A stretch of DNA of 64,000 bases from Desulfotignum sp. (GCA_021737695.1 JAIPDL010000004.1:61624-125623), one strand, 5' to 3'. Shown: positions 53,568-63,679, numbered from the stretch's first letter. The notes: generated from the sequence alone by a model not told the origin. A program made the numbers and translations.

Positions 53568-54761
53568 ATGGATCATTATTATAAAGAACGATTCCATGTT
53601 CAACAGGATCTGATCAAAAAAATTGCACCATTGACGGAAACCGGTGAGATCATCGAGGCGGTCAGGGAACAGTTGCGTTCCCTGATTCCCAATGCCATGG
53701 AAGTCTGTGTGCTGTTGCTGGATCCCGATGCCGCGGAATATACCAGTCCGTTGCAGTGTGCACTGTATGACCGGCCGGTGAGTTGTCAGTCCTGCAAGCG
53801 GGACCGCCCGGCGGTTCAGCAGGCCATAACCCGAAAAAAAGCGGTGGTGGTGGCTGACAGTGACCCCATTGTCCGCCCGGACGGCTCCCGGATGACGGTG
53901 GGGCCGGAATATGCCATGCCCGTTTTTGTGGAAAACCGGATTCTGGCGATTGTCAGTGTGGTGATTCAGCCGTTGACCCGTTATACGCGCAGAGATTTCC
54001 ATTTGATCCGGGATTTTGCCAATGTACTGGGAACCATTTTGCTGACGGCCCGACGGCAATGGGAAATCACCCGGGAAAAAATCCGTATCAGCCAGACCCT
54101 GGCCAGCCTGACGCCTTTTGTACCCGGATCGGTGCGGCGGATGGCAGATAAAAATCCGGACCTGTTGACCCGGGAAAAAGAAACCAAACAGGTCAGTGTC
54201 CTGTTCATTGATCTGGAAGGATATACCGGCCTGAGTGCCACCCGGCCGGAAGCCCAGGTCAATGCCGTCATTGAAAAAATGTTTTCCAGTTTTGTGGATC
54301 CCATTCACCGGTCCCATGGGGAGATCAATGAGACCAGCGGGGACGGATTCATGATTATTTTCAAGGACCATGAACCGAAAACCAATGCCATGAACGCAGT
54401 CAAAGCCGCCTTTGAGATCGCTTCCCGGTGCCGGTCCGTCAGCCTTTCCCTGGCTGGTGAACTTGATGTGCCGGATATGGGACCTATGACCGTCAATATG
54501 GGGATCAGTTCCGGAACGGCCCTGGTGGGAATGACCAGGTTCAAGGGGATGCTGGACACCCGTATGACGTTCACGGCATCCGGTGCCGTGACCAATATTG
54601 CGGCCCGGCTGTCAGACCACGCAACGGGCGGGGATATTCTGATCAGCCAGGGCACCAAAGATTTGATCCACGGCCTGTGGCCGGTCTATGACAGGGGAAA
54701 AGCAAAAATGAAAGGGATTTCCGAACCTGTTCAGGTGTATTCTTTACTCAAACCGGCATGA
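53568..54761 (+). CDS. GAF-domain class III nucleotide cyclase, atypical
   Basis: 397 residues. An N-terminal GAF-like domain (about 15-170) has a Cys pair CQSC near residue 75. A linker leads to a class III cyclase domain from about 200. The metal-binding Asp residues are in FIDLEGYT and SGDGFMIIF, and the transition-state Asn/Arg in TNIAARL. The residue that normally is Lys for adenine recognition is Glu here (NETSGDG), as in guanylate cyclases, while the second specificity position is Thr. ATP specificity is therefore doubtful. Confidence 0.82.
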   Translation: MDHYYKERFHVQQDLIKKIAPLTETGEIIEAVREQLRSLIPNAMEVCVLLLDPDAAEYTSPLQCALYDRPVSCQSCKRDRPAVQQAITRKKAVVVADSDPIVRPDGSRMTVGPEYAMPVFVENRILAIVSVVIQPLTRYTRRDFHLIRDFANVLGTILLTARRQWEITREKIRISQTLASLTPFVPGSVRRMADKNPDLLTREKETKQVSVLFIDLEGYTGLSATRPEAQVNAVIEKMFSSFVDPIHRSHGEINETSGDGFMIIFKDHEPKTNAMNAVKAAFEIASRCRSVSLSLAGELDVPDMGPMTVNMGISSGTALVGMTRFKGMLDTRMTFTASGAVTNIAARLSDHATGGDILISQGTKDLIHGLWPVYDRGKAKMKGISEPVQVYSLLKPA

Positions 54762-54812
54762 GGCGACCTTGGCTTAGTGAGGAGTTCAAAACAAGATCAA
54801 GGATGAATGAAG

Positions 54813-54904
54813 TGGCGGAGAAAGAGAGATTCGAACTCTCGATGGAAGTTTCCCCCCATACTCGCTTAGCAGGCGAGCGCCTTCAGCCACTCGGCCATTT
54901 CTCC
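54813..54904 (-). tRNA. tRNA-Ser (anticodon GCT)
   Basis: 92-nt class II tRNA on the minus strand: acceptor GGAGAAA/TTTCTCC, discriminator G, encoded CCA, anticodon loop CTGCTAA (anticodon GCT, codons AGC/AGT), long variable arm TATGGGGGGAAACTTCCAT, T loop TTCGAAT. Confidence 0.95.
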
Positions 54905-54915
54905 GCAATGTGTTG

Positions 54916-55003
54916 TGGCGGAGGAGGTAGGATTCGAACCCACGAAGCTGTTACACTTAACGGTTTTCAAGACCGCCGCCTTCAGCCGCTCGGCCACTCC
55001 TCC
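54916..55003 (-). tRNA. tRNA-Ser (anticodon TGA)
   Basis: 88-nt class II tRNA on the minus strand: acceptor GGAGGAG/CTCCTCC, discriminator G, encoded CCA, anticodon loop CTTGAAA (anticodon TGA, codon TCA), long variable arm, T loop TTCGAAT. It lies 11 bp upstream of the other tRNA-Ser, so the two are probably co-transcribed. Confidence 0.95.
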
Positions 55004-55148
55004 GAAATTAAACACCCGCTTATATCATTTTGCGGGTATTGGGTCAACACTTAACTTGGATATTAAGTATCATCTTGTTATTGACACTGACAGTGGTTGC
55101 GCTATATTAAAAGGTTTGACACCAACAAAAATTACAGGAGAATCATGA

Positions 55149-55601
55149 ATGAAACAAAAGATCCGTTTTGAAAAAAATGTCAAGGACGGGAAATTGACGG
55201 TACTGGAGTCCAGTGAGGTGGACCCGGGTGTGATCATGCCACTGCACGAGGAAACCTATGACCTGGCCCGGATGACGGCAGCGGCCCGGGAGGGGCTTGA
55301 CCCCTTTGCTGAGATGTTGCGGCGCCGGACTTTTTTTCCCACCCGGGATCTGTGCATCAAATTGTTCGAGCAAACCGTGGATTTTTTCACGGATGAGAGT
55401 CAGGACAAAGTGATTGTGGAGTATGTGGACGCAGAGACCCTGCCTGATGAGGAAGAGTTCCAGCTTGAAGATGATGACGTGGAGCTCGACGCGCTTCTGG
55501 ATGAAGACGGGGACTCCAAGGAAGATGAGATCAAAGAAATCGATGATGAGGATGATACCCCCCGGTTCACCCCGGAAGATACGTCTGAACACGAAAATTA
55601 A
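55149..55601 (+). CDS. Conserved acidic protein of unknown function
   Basis: 150 residues. I do not recognise a family. The first 100 residues look folded ([61 protein letters not shown]), and the last 45 are almost entirely Asp/Glu ([17 protein letters not shown] and so on), probably disordered. AGGAG lies 13 bp before the chosen ATG. An overlapping ATG at 55145 is out of frame. It lies 26 bp before argS and may be co-transcribed with it. Confidence 0.75.
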   Translation: MKQKIRFEKNVKDGKLTVLESSEVDPGVIMPLHEETYDLARMTAAAREGLDPFAEMLRRRTFFPTRDLCIKLFEQTVDFFTDESQDKVIVEYVDAETLPDEEEFQLEDDDVELDALLDEDGDSKEDEIKEIDDEDDTPRFTPEDTSEHEN

Positions 55602-55627
55602 CCGGCACATCAAGAAAAACGGATCTT

Positions 55628-57295
55628 ATGAAACATATCATAAAAAACAAGGTGATTGCCGCTGCCCGAAAAGCGATGGATGCCGGCATGCTTGTGTCCG
55701 GACATGTGCCGGAAATGGAAATTGAAGCCCCCAAACATGATTCCCAGGGGGACCTGTCTACCAATTTTGCCATGGTTTCCGCCGCCATCCAGAAAATGGC
55801 ACCCAGAAAAATTGCCGAAGCAGTGATTGCCCATATGGAACCCGAAGACTGGATCGACAAAATCGAAGTGGCGGGACCGGGATTTATCAATTTTTTTCTG
55901 CGTCCGTCTGCCTGGCATCCGGTGGTGGATCAGGTGCTGGCTGCGGATGACCGGTACGGGGCTTCTGATTTCGGCAAAAAAGAGCGGGTCCAGGTGGAAT
56001 TTGTCAGTGCCAACCCCACCGGTCCCTTGCATGTGGGACATGGCCGGGGGGCCGCGGTCGGGGATGCCGTGGGCAATATCTTGCGTTTTGCCGGATTTTC
56101 AGTATCCAAGGAATATTATATCAATGACTCAGGGCGGCAGATCCGCACGCTGGGGACATCGGTCTGGTTCCGGCTGCGTGAACTGGCCGGACACCCGGTT
56201 GATTTTCCTGAAGACTGCTACAAAGGCGATTATATCAAGGATCTGGCCCGTGAAGTTTTGGACCGGGAAGGGCCGGATTTTATAAGCAGAGATGAAGACG
56301 AGGCCATTGACGTCTGTGCCCGATATGCGGCCGGCCGGATACTTGAACAGATCCGATACGACCTGGCGGATTTCGGCGTGACGTTTGATCAGTGGTTCAG
56401 TGAGCAGAGCCTGTATGATTCAGGGCGTGTTCAGCGGTCCATTGCCGTGTTGAAAAAAGAGGGCCGGGTCTATGAAAAAGACGGGGCATTGTGGTTCAGG
56501 ACCCAAGATTTCGGAGATGAGAAAGACCGGGTGGTGGTGAGAAGCAATGGATTGACCACCTATTTTGCTTCGGATATCGCGTATCACCAGGAAAAATATG
56601 AGCGGGGATTTGACCGGGTGATCGATGTATGGGGGGCGGATCATCACGGATATATCAACCGCCTGGCAGCCGCTGTCATGGCTTTTGGAAAACAAAGAGA
56701 CCGGTTCCAGGTGATTCTGGTGCAGCTGGTGAATCTGTTGCGGGGGGGGAAACCCGTTCAGATGTCCACCCGGGCCGGGGAGTTTGTCACGCTCAAAGAC
56801 ATTGTGGATGAAGTGGGAAAAGATGCGGCCCGGTTCATGTTTTTAAGCCGCAGCTATGATTCCGGCCTGGATTTTGATCTGGAAGTGGCCAAACAGAAGA
56901 GCAGTGACAACCCCGTGTATTATGTCCAGTATGTCCATGCCCGGATTTCGGGTATTCTGGCCAAAGCAAAAGCCCAGTCCCCGGAAATGGATGTGGATTT
57001 CAACCGGGGACAATATCTGTCAAAACTGGTGGCCCAGGAAGAGATCCAGTTGATCAAGACGTTGGCCGGGTTTCCCGAACAGGTGGAAAAAAGTGCGGCC
57101 GCCTGCCATCCCCATGTGATTTTTACCTACCTGATGACCCTGGCAGCGGCTTTTCATGCGTATTATAACCGGCACAAAGTAATTACTGAAGACACGGAAC
57201 TGACCCTGGCCCGGGTCAGCCTGGTTTTGGCCGTGAAAAAGGTGATCCGGAACGGGCTTTTCCTTTTAGGGGTGTCTGCACCTGAAAGAATGTGA
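55628..57295 (+). CDS. argS: Arginyl-tRNA synthetase
   Basis: 555 residues. An N-terminal Add-1 domain precedes the class I core, with the HIGH motif as [18 protein letters not shown] (about residues 130-147), [16 protein letters not shown], and [18 protein letters not shown]. The KMSK position reads [12 protein letters not shown], a degenerate form common in ArgRS. The C-terminal anticodon-binding domain ends in [14 protein letters not shown], the usual ArgRS terminus. The SPOR-protein gene starts 3 bp later. Confidence 0.96.
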   Translation: MKHIIKNKVIAAARKAMDAGMLVSGHVPEMEIEAPKHDSQGDLSTNFAMVSAAIQKMAPRKIAEAVIAHMEPEDWIDKIEVAGPGFINFFLRPSAWHPVVDQVLAADDRYGASDFGKKERVQVEFVSANPTGPLHVGHGRGAAVGDAVGNILRFAGFSVSKEYYINDSGRQIRTLGTSVWFRLRELAGHPVDFPEDCYKGDYIKDLAREVLDREGPDFISRDEDEAIDVCARYAAGRILEQIRYDLADFGVTFDQWFSEQSLYDSGRVQRSIAVLKKEGRVYEKDGALWFRTQDFGDEKDRVVVRSNGLTTYFASDIAYHQEKYERGFDRVIDVWGADHHGYINRLAAAVMAFGKQRDRFQVILVQLVNLLRGGKPVQMSTRAGEFVTLKDIVDEVGKDAARFMFLSRSYDSGLDFDLEVAKQKSSDNPVYYVQYVHARISGILAKAKAQSPEMDVDFNRGQYLSKLVAQEEIQLIKTLAGFPEQVEKSAAACHPHVIFTYLMTLAAAFHAYYNRHKVITEDTELTLARVSLVLAVKKVIRNGLFLLGVSAPERM

Positions 57296-57297
57296 GC

Positions 57298-58008
57298 ATG
57301 CCTTTTAAAGGCGTTTTAAAATATATCATCTATATTTTCATCGGCGGGTGGCTGTTTCTGCTCGGGGTGATGGCCGGCCGGGGGACATCTCCGGTGACAT
57401 TTGAAACCCAAGGGTTTCAGGAACGCCTCCAGACCATTGTTGAACAATACAAAGATCCGGAAATGACAGGTGATCCGGATGAAAAAATTGCACTCCATTA
57501 TTATGATGCCTTGAGTGATGACAACGGATTCGAGGAGATGACAATTCCGGTCCCGGCGGCAGACCCGCTTGATGACACCCCGTTGCCCAACCGGGATCTC
57601 AAGGAAATTGAGACGGGTGATACCAGGGATGCAAAACGGATGGATGACATCCCGGTCAAGACCAGCAGAAAGGCGGCCACGTTCAACAAAGCGATCGCAG
57701 AAAAAATGATGGAACCCCCTTTGCAGGATGAGAAAACCCCGGCATCGGGTGAGAAACCGGAAAAATCGAATGCTCAGGGCAGTTACACCATTCAGGTGGC
57801 GGCATTTAAATCGTTTCGGGACGCAGTGACCCAGATGACGACCCTGGAGAAAAAAGGATTCACGGCCACCCGGACAACCAAGGAAATGGACGGCATCACC
57901 TGGTATCGGATACGAATCGGAGAATTCGTTTCCCGGGATGCGGCCGTCCAATACCTGGAAAAATTGAACCAGGCCGGTATCAACGGCATGATCATTACAA
58001 AGGATTGA
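57298..58008 (+). CDS. SPOR-domain protein, membrane anchored
   Basis: 236 residues from the ATG at 57298. One membrane segment (about residues 8-27, YIIYIFIGGWLFLLGVMAG) precedes a charged, low-complexity linker and a C-terminal SPOR domain (about 163-236, YTIQVAAFKSFRDAVTQM; WYRIRIGEFVSRDAAVQYL). SPOR domains bind denuded septal peptidoglycan, so a role in cell division is likely. A GTG at 57292 overlapping the argS stop could also start it. gatC follows after 2 bp. Confidence 0.85.
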   Translation: MPFKGVLKYIIYIFIGGWLFLLGVMAGRGTSPVTFETQGFQERLQTIVEQYKDPEMTGDPDEKIALHYYDALSDDNGFEEMTIPVPAADPLDDTPLPNRDLKEIETGDTRDAKRMDDIPVKTSRKAATFNKAIAEKMMEPPLQDEKTPASGEKPEKSNAQGSYTIQVAAFKSFRDAVTQMTTLEKKGFTATRTTKEMDGITWYRIRIGEFVSRDAAVQYLEKLNQAGINGMIITKD

Positions 58009-58010
58009 CA

Positions 58011-58298
58011 ATGAAAATTTCTGAACAGGAAGTGGAGAATATCGCCCATCTGGCCCGGCTCAAGATGGATGATGAACAAAGACAGGCACTTTGCGGACAG
58101 CTCAGTGATATTTTAGGCTATATGGACAAACTGGCCCATGTGGATGTCACCGGCGTTGCTCCGGCATCCGGGGCCGCATTTATGCACAATGTCCTCAGAG
58201 AAGATGTGCCGCAGACAAGCCCCGGCCCCCGGGTGACACTGGCCAATGCCCCGGAAAAAGATCAAGATTATTATCTGGTCCCCCGGGTGGTGAAATAA
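58011..58298 (+). CDS. gatC: Asp/Glu-tRNA amidotransferase subunit C
   Basis: 95 residues, standard for GatC. ISEQEVENIAHLARLKMDDEQRQALCGQLSDILGYMDKLAHVDVTGVAP is the family N-terminal half, and LREDVPQTSPG with the C-terminal DQDYYLVPRVV is also conserved. It stabilises GatA in the GatCAB complex that converts Glu-tRNA-Gln and Asp-tRNA-Asn. AAAGGA is correctly spaced for this ATG. Confidence 0.95.
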   Translation: MKISEQEVENIAHLARLKMDDEQRQALCGQLSDILGYMDKLAHVDVTGVAPASGAAFMHNVLREDVPQTSPGPRVTLANAPEKDQDYYLVPRVVK

Positions 58299-58340
58299 CC
58301 GGGAAAGACCGGAATTCATTTTTCAAGGAAATAAGGATAT

Positions 58341-59813
58341 ATGGATTTACATACATTGAGCCTGGCCCGGGCCGCACAGATGCTGGATGAGAAAAAAATA
58401 TCTTCCACCGAGTTGACCCGGGCGTACCTGGACCGCATTAAAACCCATGACCGCACACTGAACAGCTTTATTACCGCAGATGCAGATGCGGCCCTGGCCC
58501 AGGCAGCAGCAGCGGATGATCAGATTGCATCAAACAACCACACGCCGTTCACCGGCATTCCCGTGGCCTTAAAAGATCTTTTGTGTACCAAAGGGATGCG
58601 AACCACCTGCGGGTCGAAAATTCTGGACAACTTTGTGCCCCAGTACGATGCCACGGTGGTGGAAAAGCTGCGGCAGTCCCATTCGGTGATCATCGGTAAA
58701 ACCAATATGGATGAGTTTGCCATGGGATCTTCCACAGAAAATTCCGCCTATTTTCCCACCCGGAATCCCTGGCATGTGGATTCTGTGCCCGGCGGTTCCA
58801 GCGGTGGTTCCGCGGCGGCTGTGGCGGCTCAGTTCTGCAGTGCGGCTTTGGGATCGGATACGGGCGGTTCCATCCGGCAGCCGGCATCCCATTGCGGGGT
58901 GGTGGGGCTTAAACCCACCTATGGCCGGGTGTCCAGGTACGGCCTGGTGTCCTATGCCTCTTCCCTGGATCAGATCGGACCTATCACCCGGACCGTGGAA
59001 GATGCGGCCCTGATGATGAACCTGATCGCCGGGCATGACCCGAAAGATTCCACATCCGCGCCAAAGCCGGTGCCGGATTTCACCAGTGGCCTGACCGCTT
59101 TTGATAAAACCGGGCTCAAAGGCATGACCGTGGGCATTCCAAAGGAATATCTGGACATGCCGGGAATTGATCCGGATGTGCGGGCCGTGTTTGACAACGT
59201 CAGAACACTCATGGAATCCCTGGGCGCCGAGATCCGGTCCGTATCCCTGCCCCATACCGATTATGTGGTGGCAGCCTACTATATCATTGCCCCATGCGAG
59301 GCCAGCTCCAACCTGGCCCGGTTTGACGGGGTGAAGTACGGTTTCAGAGCACAAGATACGGCCGATCTTATGGATATGTACAAGCAGACCAAATCCACAG
59401 GGTTCGGCCCGGAAGTGCAGCGCCGGATCATCATCGGTACTTATGCCTTGTCAGCCGGATATTATGATGCCTATTACGGCAAAGCCTCCCAGGTGCGGGC
59501 CCTGATCATGGCGGATTTTGCAAAGGCGTTTGAGACCTGTGATATTCTTTTGTCTCCCGTGGCCCCGACCCCGGCATTCCGCATCAAAGAAAAGATCGAT
59601 GATCCGTTGACCATGTATCTGACCGATATTTTTACCTTGTCCGCCAACATGGCCGCAGTGCCCGGCATTTCCGTGCCCGCCGGTTTTTCAGCCGCAGGGT
59701 TGCCCATCGGCATTCAGATGATGGCCAACCGGTTTGATGAACTGTCTTTGATCCGGGCCGGATATGGTGTGGAAAAATCAATGAACCTGGCACCCCGGTT
59801 CCCGGATATATAA
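58341..59813 (+). CDS. gatA: Asp/Glu-tRNA amidotransferase subunit A
   Basis: 490 residues, amidase-signature family. The Ser-Ser-Lys triad is seen in PVALKDLLCTKGMRTTCGS (Lys) and VPGGSSGGSAAAVAAQFCSAALGSDTGGSIRQPA (both Ser). GatA liberates ammonia from glutamine and passes it to GatB. gatB is not in the window, so the three subunit genes are split in this organism. AAGGA lies upstream of the ATG. Confidence 0.96.
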   Translation: MDLHTLSLARAAQMLDEKKISSTELTRAYLDRIKTHDRTLNSFITADADAALAQAAAADDQIASNNHTPFTGIPVALKDLLCTKGMRTTCGSKILDNFVPQYDATVVEKLRQSHSVIIGKTNMDEFAMGSSTENSAYFPTRNPWHVDSVPGGSSGGSAAAVAAQFCSAALGSDTGGSIRQPASHCGVVGLKPTYGRVSRYGLVSYASSLDQIGPITRTVEDAALMMNLIAGHDPKDSTSAPKPVPDFTSGLTAFDKTGLKGMTVGIPKEYLDMPGIDPDVRAVFDNVRTLMESLGAEIRSVSLPHTDYVVAAYYIIAPCEASSNLARFDGVKYGFRAQDTADLMDMYKQTKSTGFGPEVQRRIIIGTYALSAGYYDAYYGKASQVRALIMADFAKAFETCDILLSPVAPTPAFRIKEKIDDPLTMYLTDIFTLSANMAAVPGISVPAGFSAAGLPIGIQMMANRFDELSLIRAGYGVEKSMNLAPRFPDI

Positions 59814-59842
59814 GCGGACATGTCAATTGAAAGGAAATCATC

Positions 59843-60022
59843 ATGAGTACTGTCCAGCCCCAGGGGGAGGCATTGAAAAAAGCCATTGAATGGGTGAGTG
59901 AACAGCGCAGAAAATCCCCGGATATTTCTGTGACCCGACTGGCCAATGACGCGTCCCTGCAGTTTGATTTAAGCCCGAAAGATTCGGAGTTTCTGCTCCG
60001 GTTTGTGAAACAGGAGACCTGA
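59843..60022 (+). CDS. Small conserved-type protein between gatA and mutL
   Basis: 59 residues with AAAGGAA 6 bp before the ATG, and its stop directly abuts the mutL ATG, both arguing that it is translated. The sequence begins MSTVQPQGEALKKAIEWVSE and contains SVTRLANDASLQFDLSPKDS, which looks like a small helical protein. Hydrophilic, no membrane segment or Cys. I do not recognise a family. Confidence 0.75.
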   Translation: MSTVQPQGEALKKAIEWVSEQRRKSPDISVTRLANDASLQFDLSPKDSEFLLRFVKQET

Positions 60023-61873
60023 ATGATCCGGATTCTGCCGGATATTCTGTCCAATCAGATTGCCGCCGGCGAGGTGGTGCAGCGCCCGGCATCCGTGGTC
60101 AAGGAACTGGTGGAAAACAGCATCGATGCCCGTGCCACCCGCATCACCGTGGAGATGGACAAAGGCGGCAAATCATTGATCCGGGTGTCGGATGACGGCA
60201 CGGGATTGTCCAGAGACCAGGCATTGCTGGCCATTGAGCGGTATGCCACCAGCAAGATCCACACAAAAGAGGATCTGTTTGCCATTGCCAGTTTCGGATT
60301 TCGCGGTGAAGCTTTGCCGTCCATGGCTTCGGTGTCTAAGTTCTGCCTGGTGACAAGACCCCAGGATGCGGATACGGCCACAAAGGTGGAAATGGCCGGG
60401 GGCAAGTTGTTGCAGGTGTCGGACACGGGGGCTCCGGCCGGTACCCTGGTGGAGGTCAGGCACCTGTTTTTCAATACCCCGGCCCGGCGCAAATTTTTAA
60501 AAACCGACACCACTGAAGGTGCCCATATTGCCGATACCCTGTCCGGCCTGGCTTTGGGCAATCCATCCGTTGGATTCCGGCTGTTTTCCAAAAACCGGCT
60601 GGTCAAACATTTTCCCCCGGACCAGGACCTGGTGCACCGGGCCATGCTGGTGCTGGGTCAGGATGCCGCGGATCACCTGTACGAGATGGACTATTCGGCC
60701 GGGGATGTCCGGGTGACCGGGGTATGTGCCAACCCGACCGTGACAAGGGCGACAGCCGGACGTATCTATCTGTTTGTCAATCAGCGCCTGGTCCATGACA
60801 AAGGCGTGGTGGCGGCCCTGTTCCGGGGATATGCCGGCCGGATCATGAAAGGGCGGTATCCCGTGGCCGTGGTGTGCTGTGATCTGCCTTGGGACCAGGT
60901 GGATGTGAATGTGCACCCATCCAAACGGGAAATCAAGTTCCTGGATCCCCGGCCCGTGTATCAGGCCGTGACCGCTGCCGTGAACACGGCATTGCTGGCG
61001 GCCCAGCAGCAGGTATCCACATATACCGGATCCAGATCAGGCCCTGATCCCCGGCCGGCTGACCTCATAAACGCTCCCCGGTTTGCGCAGACACCCATTT
61101 CCTGGGCACCCGATCCAGTGCCTGCCGATCCCTTGATTGTCCGAGAATCCAAAGGGTTCCGGAATGACAATCGCTTTGATCCACTGCCGGAATCAGACGG
61201 CCTTCACCATGAGGTCCGGCAGACCTTTGACCGGTTCGCAACTCCTGAAAACAAATCAGATCCCCCCCTGACGGCCAAAACCCCGGATCGATCCCCTGTC
61301 CCCCGGGTGGTGGGACAGGTCATGGGAACCTATATTGTGGCGGAACAGGAAAACGCTTTGATGCTGGTGGATCAGCATGCCGCCCATGAACGGGTGGTGT
61401 ATGAGGCGTTGAAGCACCGGCAGGATCATCTGCCGGCAGACAGGCAATACCTGCTGGTGCCTGAAACCCTGGAACTGAGCGCCAAAGAAGCGGATCTGCT
61501 GTCCGGGATTCTGCCGGACCTGGCGGCACTGGGGCTGGTCATCGAACCCTTCGGGGGCACCACCTTCGTGATCAAGGCCGTGCCCGGACTGGTGGATCAG
61601 ACATCTGTCCAAACCCTGGTGACAGGGATGGTGGATACGTTGATGGAGACCGGTGACACCGCAGTCAGGGAGCAATGGCGGGAAACCTGCCTGATGTCCA
61701 TGGCCTGTCATCATGCCATCCGGGCCAACCGGATCCTGTCCCTGGCGGAAATGCAAGCATTGATCAAAGATCTGCTGGCCTGTGACAATGCATTTCACTG
61801 CCCCCACGGCCGGCCCACCATTGTCACCTTTGATAAAGTGCAGATGGAAAAGCTGTTCAAAAGGGTTGTTTGA
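60023..61873 (+). CDS. mutL: DNA mismatch repair protein MutL with endonuclease motifs
   Basis: 616 residues. The GHKL ATPase domain shows ELVENSIDARATRI, SDDGTGLSRDQ and SFGFRGEALPSMASV. The C-terminal domain carries the nicking-endonuclease motif DQHAAHERVVYE (DQHAx2Ex4E, about residue 451), CPHGRP and a terminal FKR, so this MutL should nick DNA itself, as expected in bacteria without MutH. The middle ACR motif reads ACHHAIRAN. It starts immediately after the 59-residue protein. Confidence 0.95.
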   Translation: MIRILPDILSNQIAAGEVVQRPASVVKELVENSIDARATRITVEMDKGGKSLIRVSDDGTGLSRDQALLAIERYATSKIHTKEDLFAIASFGFRGEALPSMASVSKFCLVTRPQDADTATKVEMAGGKLLQVSDTGAPAGTLVEVRHLFFNTPARRKFLKTDTTEGAHIADTLSGLALGNPSVGFRLFSKNRLVKHFPPDQDLVHRAMLVLGQDAADHLYEMDYSAGDVRVTGVCANPTVTRATAGRIYLFVNQRLVHDKGVVAALFRGYAGRIMKGRYPVAVVCCDLPWDQVDVNVHPSKREIKFLDPRPVYQAVTAAVNTALLAAQQQVSTYTGSRSGPDPRPADLINAPRFAQTPISWAPDPVPADPLIVRESKGFRNDNRFDPLPESDGLHHEVRQTFDRFATPENKSDPPLTAKTPDRSPVPRVVGQVMGTYIVAEQENALMLVDQHAAHERVVYEALKHRQDHLPADRQYLLVPETLELSAKEADLLSGILPDLAALGLVIEPFGGTTFVIKAVPGLVDQTSVQTLVTGMVDTLMETGDTAVREQWRETCLMSMACHHAIRANRILSLAEMQALIKDLLACDNAFHCPHGRPTIVTFDKVQMEKLFKRVV

Positions 61874-61934
61874 AACATACACTTGATATATATTGGCCCT
61901 GCGCCATTCAAACCAAAATACAAGGAGTCGTGCT

Positions 61935-63542
61935 TTGAGATCCAGATTATTTGCCGCATTCACCGGATGCCTGGTCGGTTTTTTTATGTTGGCCGCCATT
62001 GTTCCGGCAGTGTCTGCGGCCCCTAAAACCGTGGCTGTGCTTCCCTTTACCATGAATTCCCCCCAGGACCTGACCTTTTTACGGAACGGACTGTTTTCCA
62101 TGCTGTCCTCCCGTCTGTCGGATCCGGGCAAGGTAGACGTACTGGACCGGGCCACTGTGGATGATGCGTTGACCGGCCGTCCGGGAGATCTGACCCAGGA
62201 TGCGGCCAGAAACATCGGTGAACGCCTGGGCGCGGACTATGTTTTGTTCGGCAGTCTGACCCATTTCGGGGAAAGCGTGAGCCTGGATGCCGCCATGGTG
62301 GATATCACGGGTGACAAACCGGCCCTGACTTTTTTTGAGCAGAGCAACAACATGGGGGATGTGATTCCCTTGGTCAACACCTTTGCCGGAGATATCAACC
62401 AGAAAGTGTTCAACCGGTCCATTGCCAATGAACTGTACGCCCAGCCCGTCCAGGAAGGACCCCGGGCACCGGGTGGGTTCCAGTCAACCGGGGGGCAGGG
62501 GGGTTTTGTCAATTTGCAGCAAACCGGTGGCGGCGGCGGATTTGCCACCCATCTGACGCTGGATATGGTGATCAATGCCATGGCATTGGGGGATCTGACC
62601 GATGACGACACGCTTCAGGTGGTGGCGGCCACGGATAATACCCTGATGATCCATCAGATGTCCGACAATCACCTGGTATTGGAAAAGCAGCTGGAATTCA
62701 GCAGCAATCACCGTATTGTGGCCCTGGATATTGCAGACATCAACGGCAATGGATATCCTGAAATTTTTGTCACCAGTTTTACCATCCATCTGGACGGACT
62801 CCAGTCCTTTGTGGTGGAGTACAATGGGTCTGACTATGTGACGATCACAGACAATCAGCACTATTATTACCGGGTGATTGACGCACCGGACGGGTCCCAA
62901 ACCCTGATGGGCCAGCGAAGCAGTAAAGACCCGTTTGATGGGCCTGTTTACATCATGCAGGCGGACGGCAGCAGCTATACCCGGCAAAAAGAGGTCCGGC
63001 TGCCCCGGAATACCTCCGTGCTTGCACTGGCCAAAGGACCGGTGACAAACCAATCATCGGATGAATATGTGATGATCAACCGGTTCGGCCGTATGGTGGT
63101 GGCCAATGACGGGGGCAGTTCTGAATGGGAAAGCGCGGAAAAATACGGGGGCACAGCCCATGTCTGGCTGATGCCCAAAAATGATCCGGACGGCTCCTAT
63201 CGGGAGCGGGTCTATATTCATCCCCGGATTCAATTCCTTGACATGACCGGCGAAGACAAACCGGAAATCGTGGCCGTTCAAAACAATGAGTTCGGCGGAG
63301 GTGCCCTGGGCCGGTATAAACGGTTTGAAAACGGCAGCATCCAGGTGTTGTCCTGGAACGGCATTGCGCTGGCTCCGATGTTTGAAACCCGGGAACTTCA
63401 GGGATGGATCAGTGATTTTGCCGTGGCAGATATTGATGCAGACGGAAAAGATGAACTGATCGTGTCCGTGGTGACCCAGACCAAGCTGGCCATTTTAGGC
63501 AAAGACAAATCATCCAGCATTATTTCCTATGAATTGGATTGA
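61935..63542 (+). CDS. Exported FG-GAP/VCBS repeat protein with TolB-like N-terminal domain
   Basis: 535 residues from TTG at 61935, chosen because AAGGAG lies 7 bp upstream and because a signal peptide (RLFAAFTGCLVGFFMLAAIVPAVSA) begins at once. Residues about 30-180 resemble CsgG/TolB-N-like domains (KTVAVLPFTMNSP; LGADYVLFGSLTHFGESVSLDA). Three FG-GAP type calcium-loop repeats follow: DINGNGYPEIFVTSF, DMTGEDKPEIVAVQ and DIDADGKDELIVSV, which suggest part of a beta propeller. A Gly/Gln linker near 205-230 separates the parts. Function unknown; predicted in the periplasm or at the surface. The porin gene follows after 137 bp. Confidence 0.75.
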   Translation: MRSRLFAAFTGCLVGFFMLAAIVPAVSAAPKTVAVLPFTMNSPQDLTFLRNGLFSMLSSRLSDPGKVDVLDRATVDDALTGRPGDLTQDAARNIGERLGADYVLFGSLTHFGESVSLDAAMVDITGDKPALTFFEQSNNMGDVIPLVNTFAGDINQKVFNRSIANELYAQPVQEGPRAPGGFQSTGGQGGFVNLQQTGGGGGFATHLTLDMVINAMALGDLTDDDTLQVVAATDNTLMIHQMSDNHLVLEKQLEFSSNHRIVALDIADINGNGYPEIFVTSFTIHLDGLQSFVVEYNGSDYVTITDNQHYYYRVIDAPDGSQTLMGQRSSKDPFDGPVYIMQADGSSYTRQKEVRLPRNTSVLALAKGPVTNQSSDEYVMINRFGRMVVANDGGSSEWESAEKYGGTAHVWLMPKNDPDGSYRERVYIHPRIQFLDMTGEDKPEIVAVQNNEFGGGALGRYKRFENGSIQVLSWNGIALAPMFETRELQGWISDFAVADIDADGKDELIVSVVTQTKLAILGKDKSSSIISYELD

Positions 63543-63557
63543 TAAATTAAAAAAACA

Positions 63558-63586
63558 TTGACAAGGCGGGTTGAATTGAATTAAAG
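63558..63586 (+). promoter_or_regulatory. Possible porin promoter
   Basis: TTGACA (63558-63563), 17 bp, TTAAAG (63581-63586). The -35 is perfect, the -10 poor. Confidence 0.4.
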
Positions 63587-63599
63587 AACATATCTGTAT

Positions 63600-63632
63600 G
63601 GTATCTGGCCTTTAAAAGGAGGGCCGGATACC
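63600..63632 (+). promoter_or_regulatory. Leader hairpin before the porin gene
   Basis: GGTATC-T-GGCC pairs with GGCC-G-GATACC (10 pairs and one mismatch) around an 11-nt loop, 48 bp before the porin ATG. No T run follows, so it is more likely an mRNA-stabilising or regulatory leader than a terminator. Confidence 0.5.
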
Positions 63633-63679
63633 TGTATTTCAGGTGGTTTAAATTAAAAAAAGACCTTAAGGAGAAAAAG

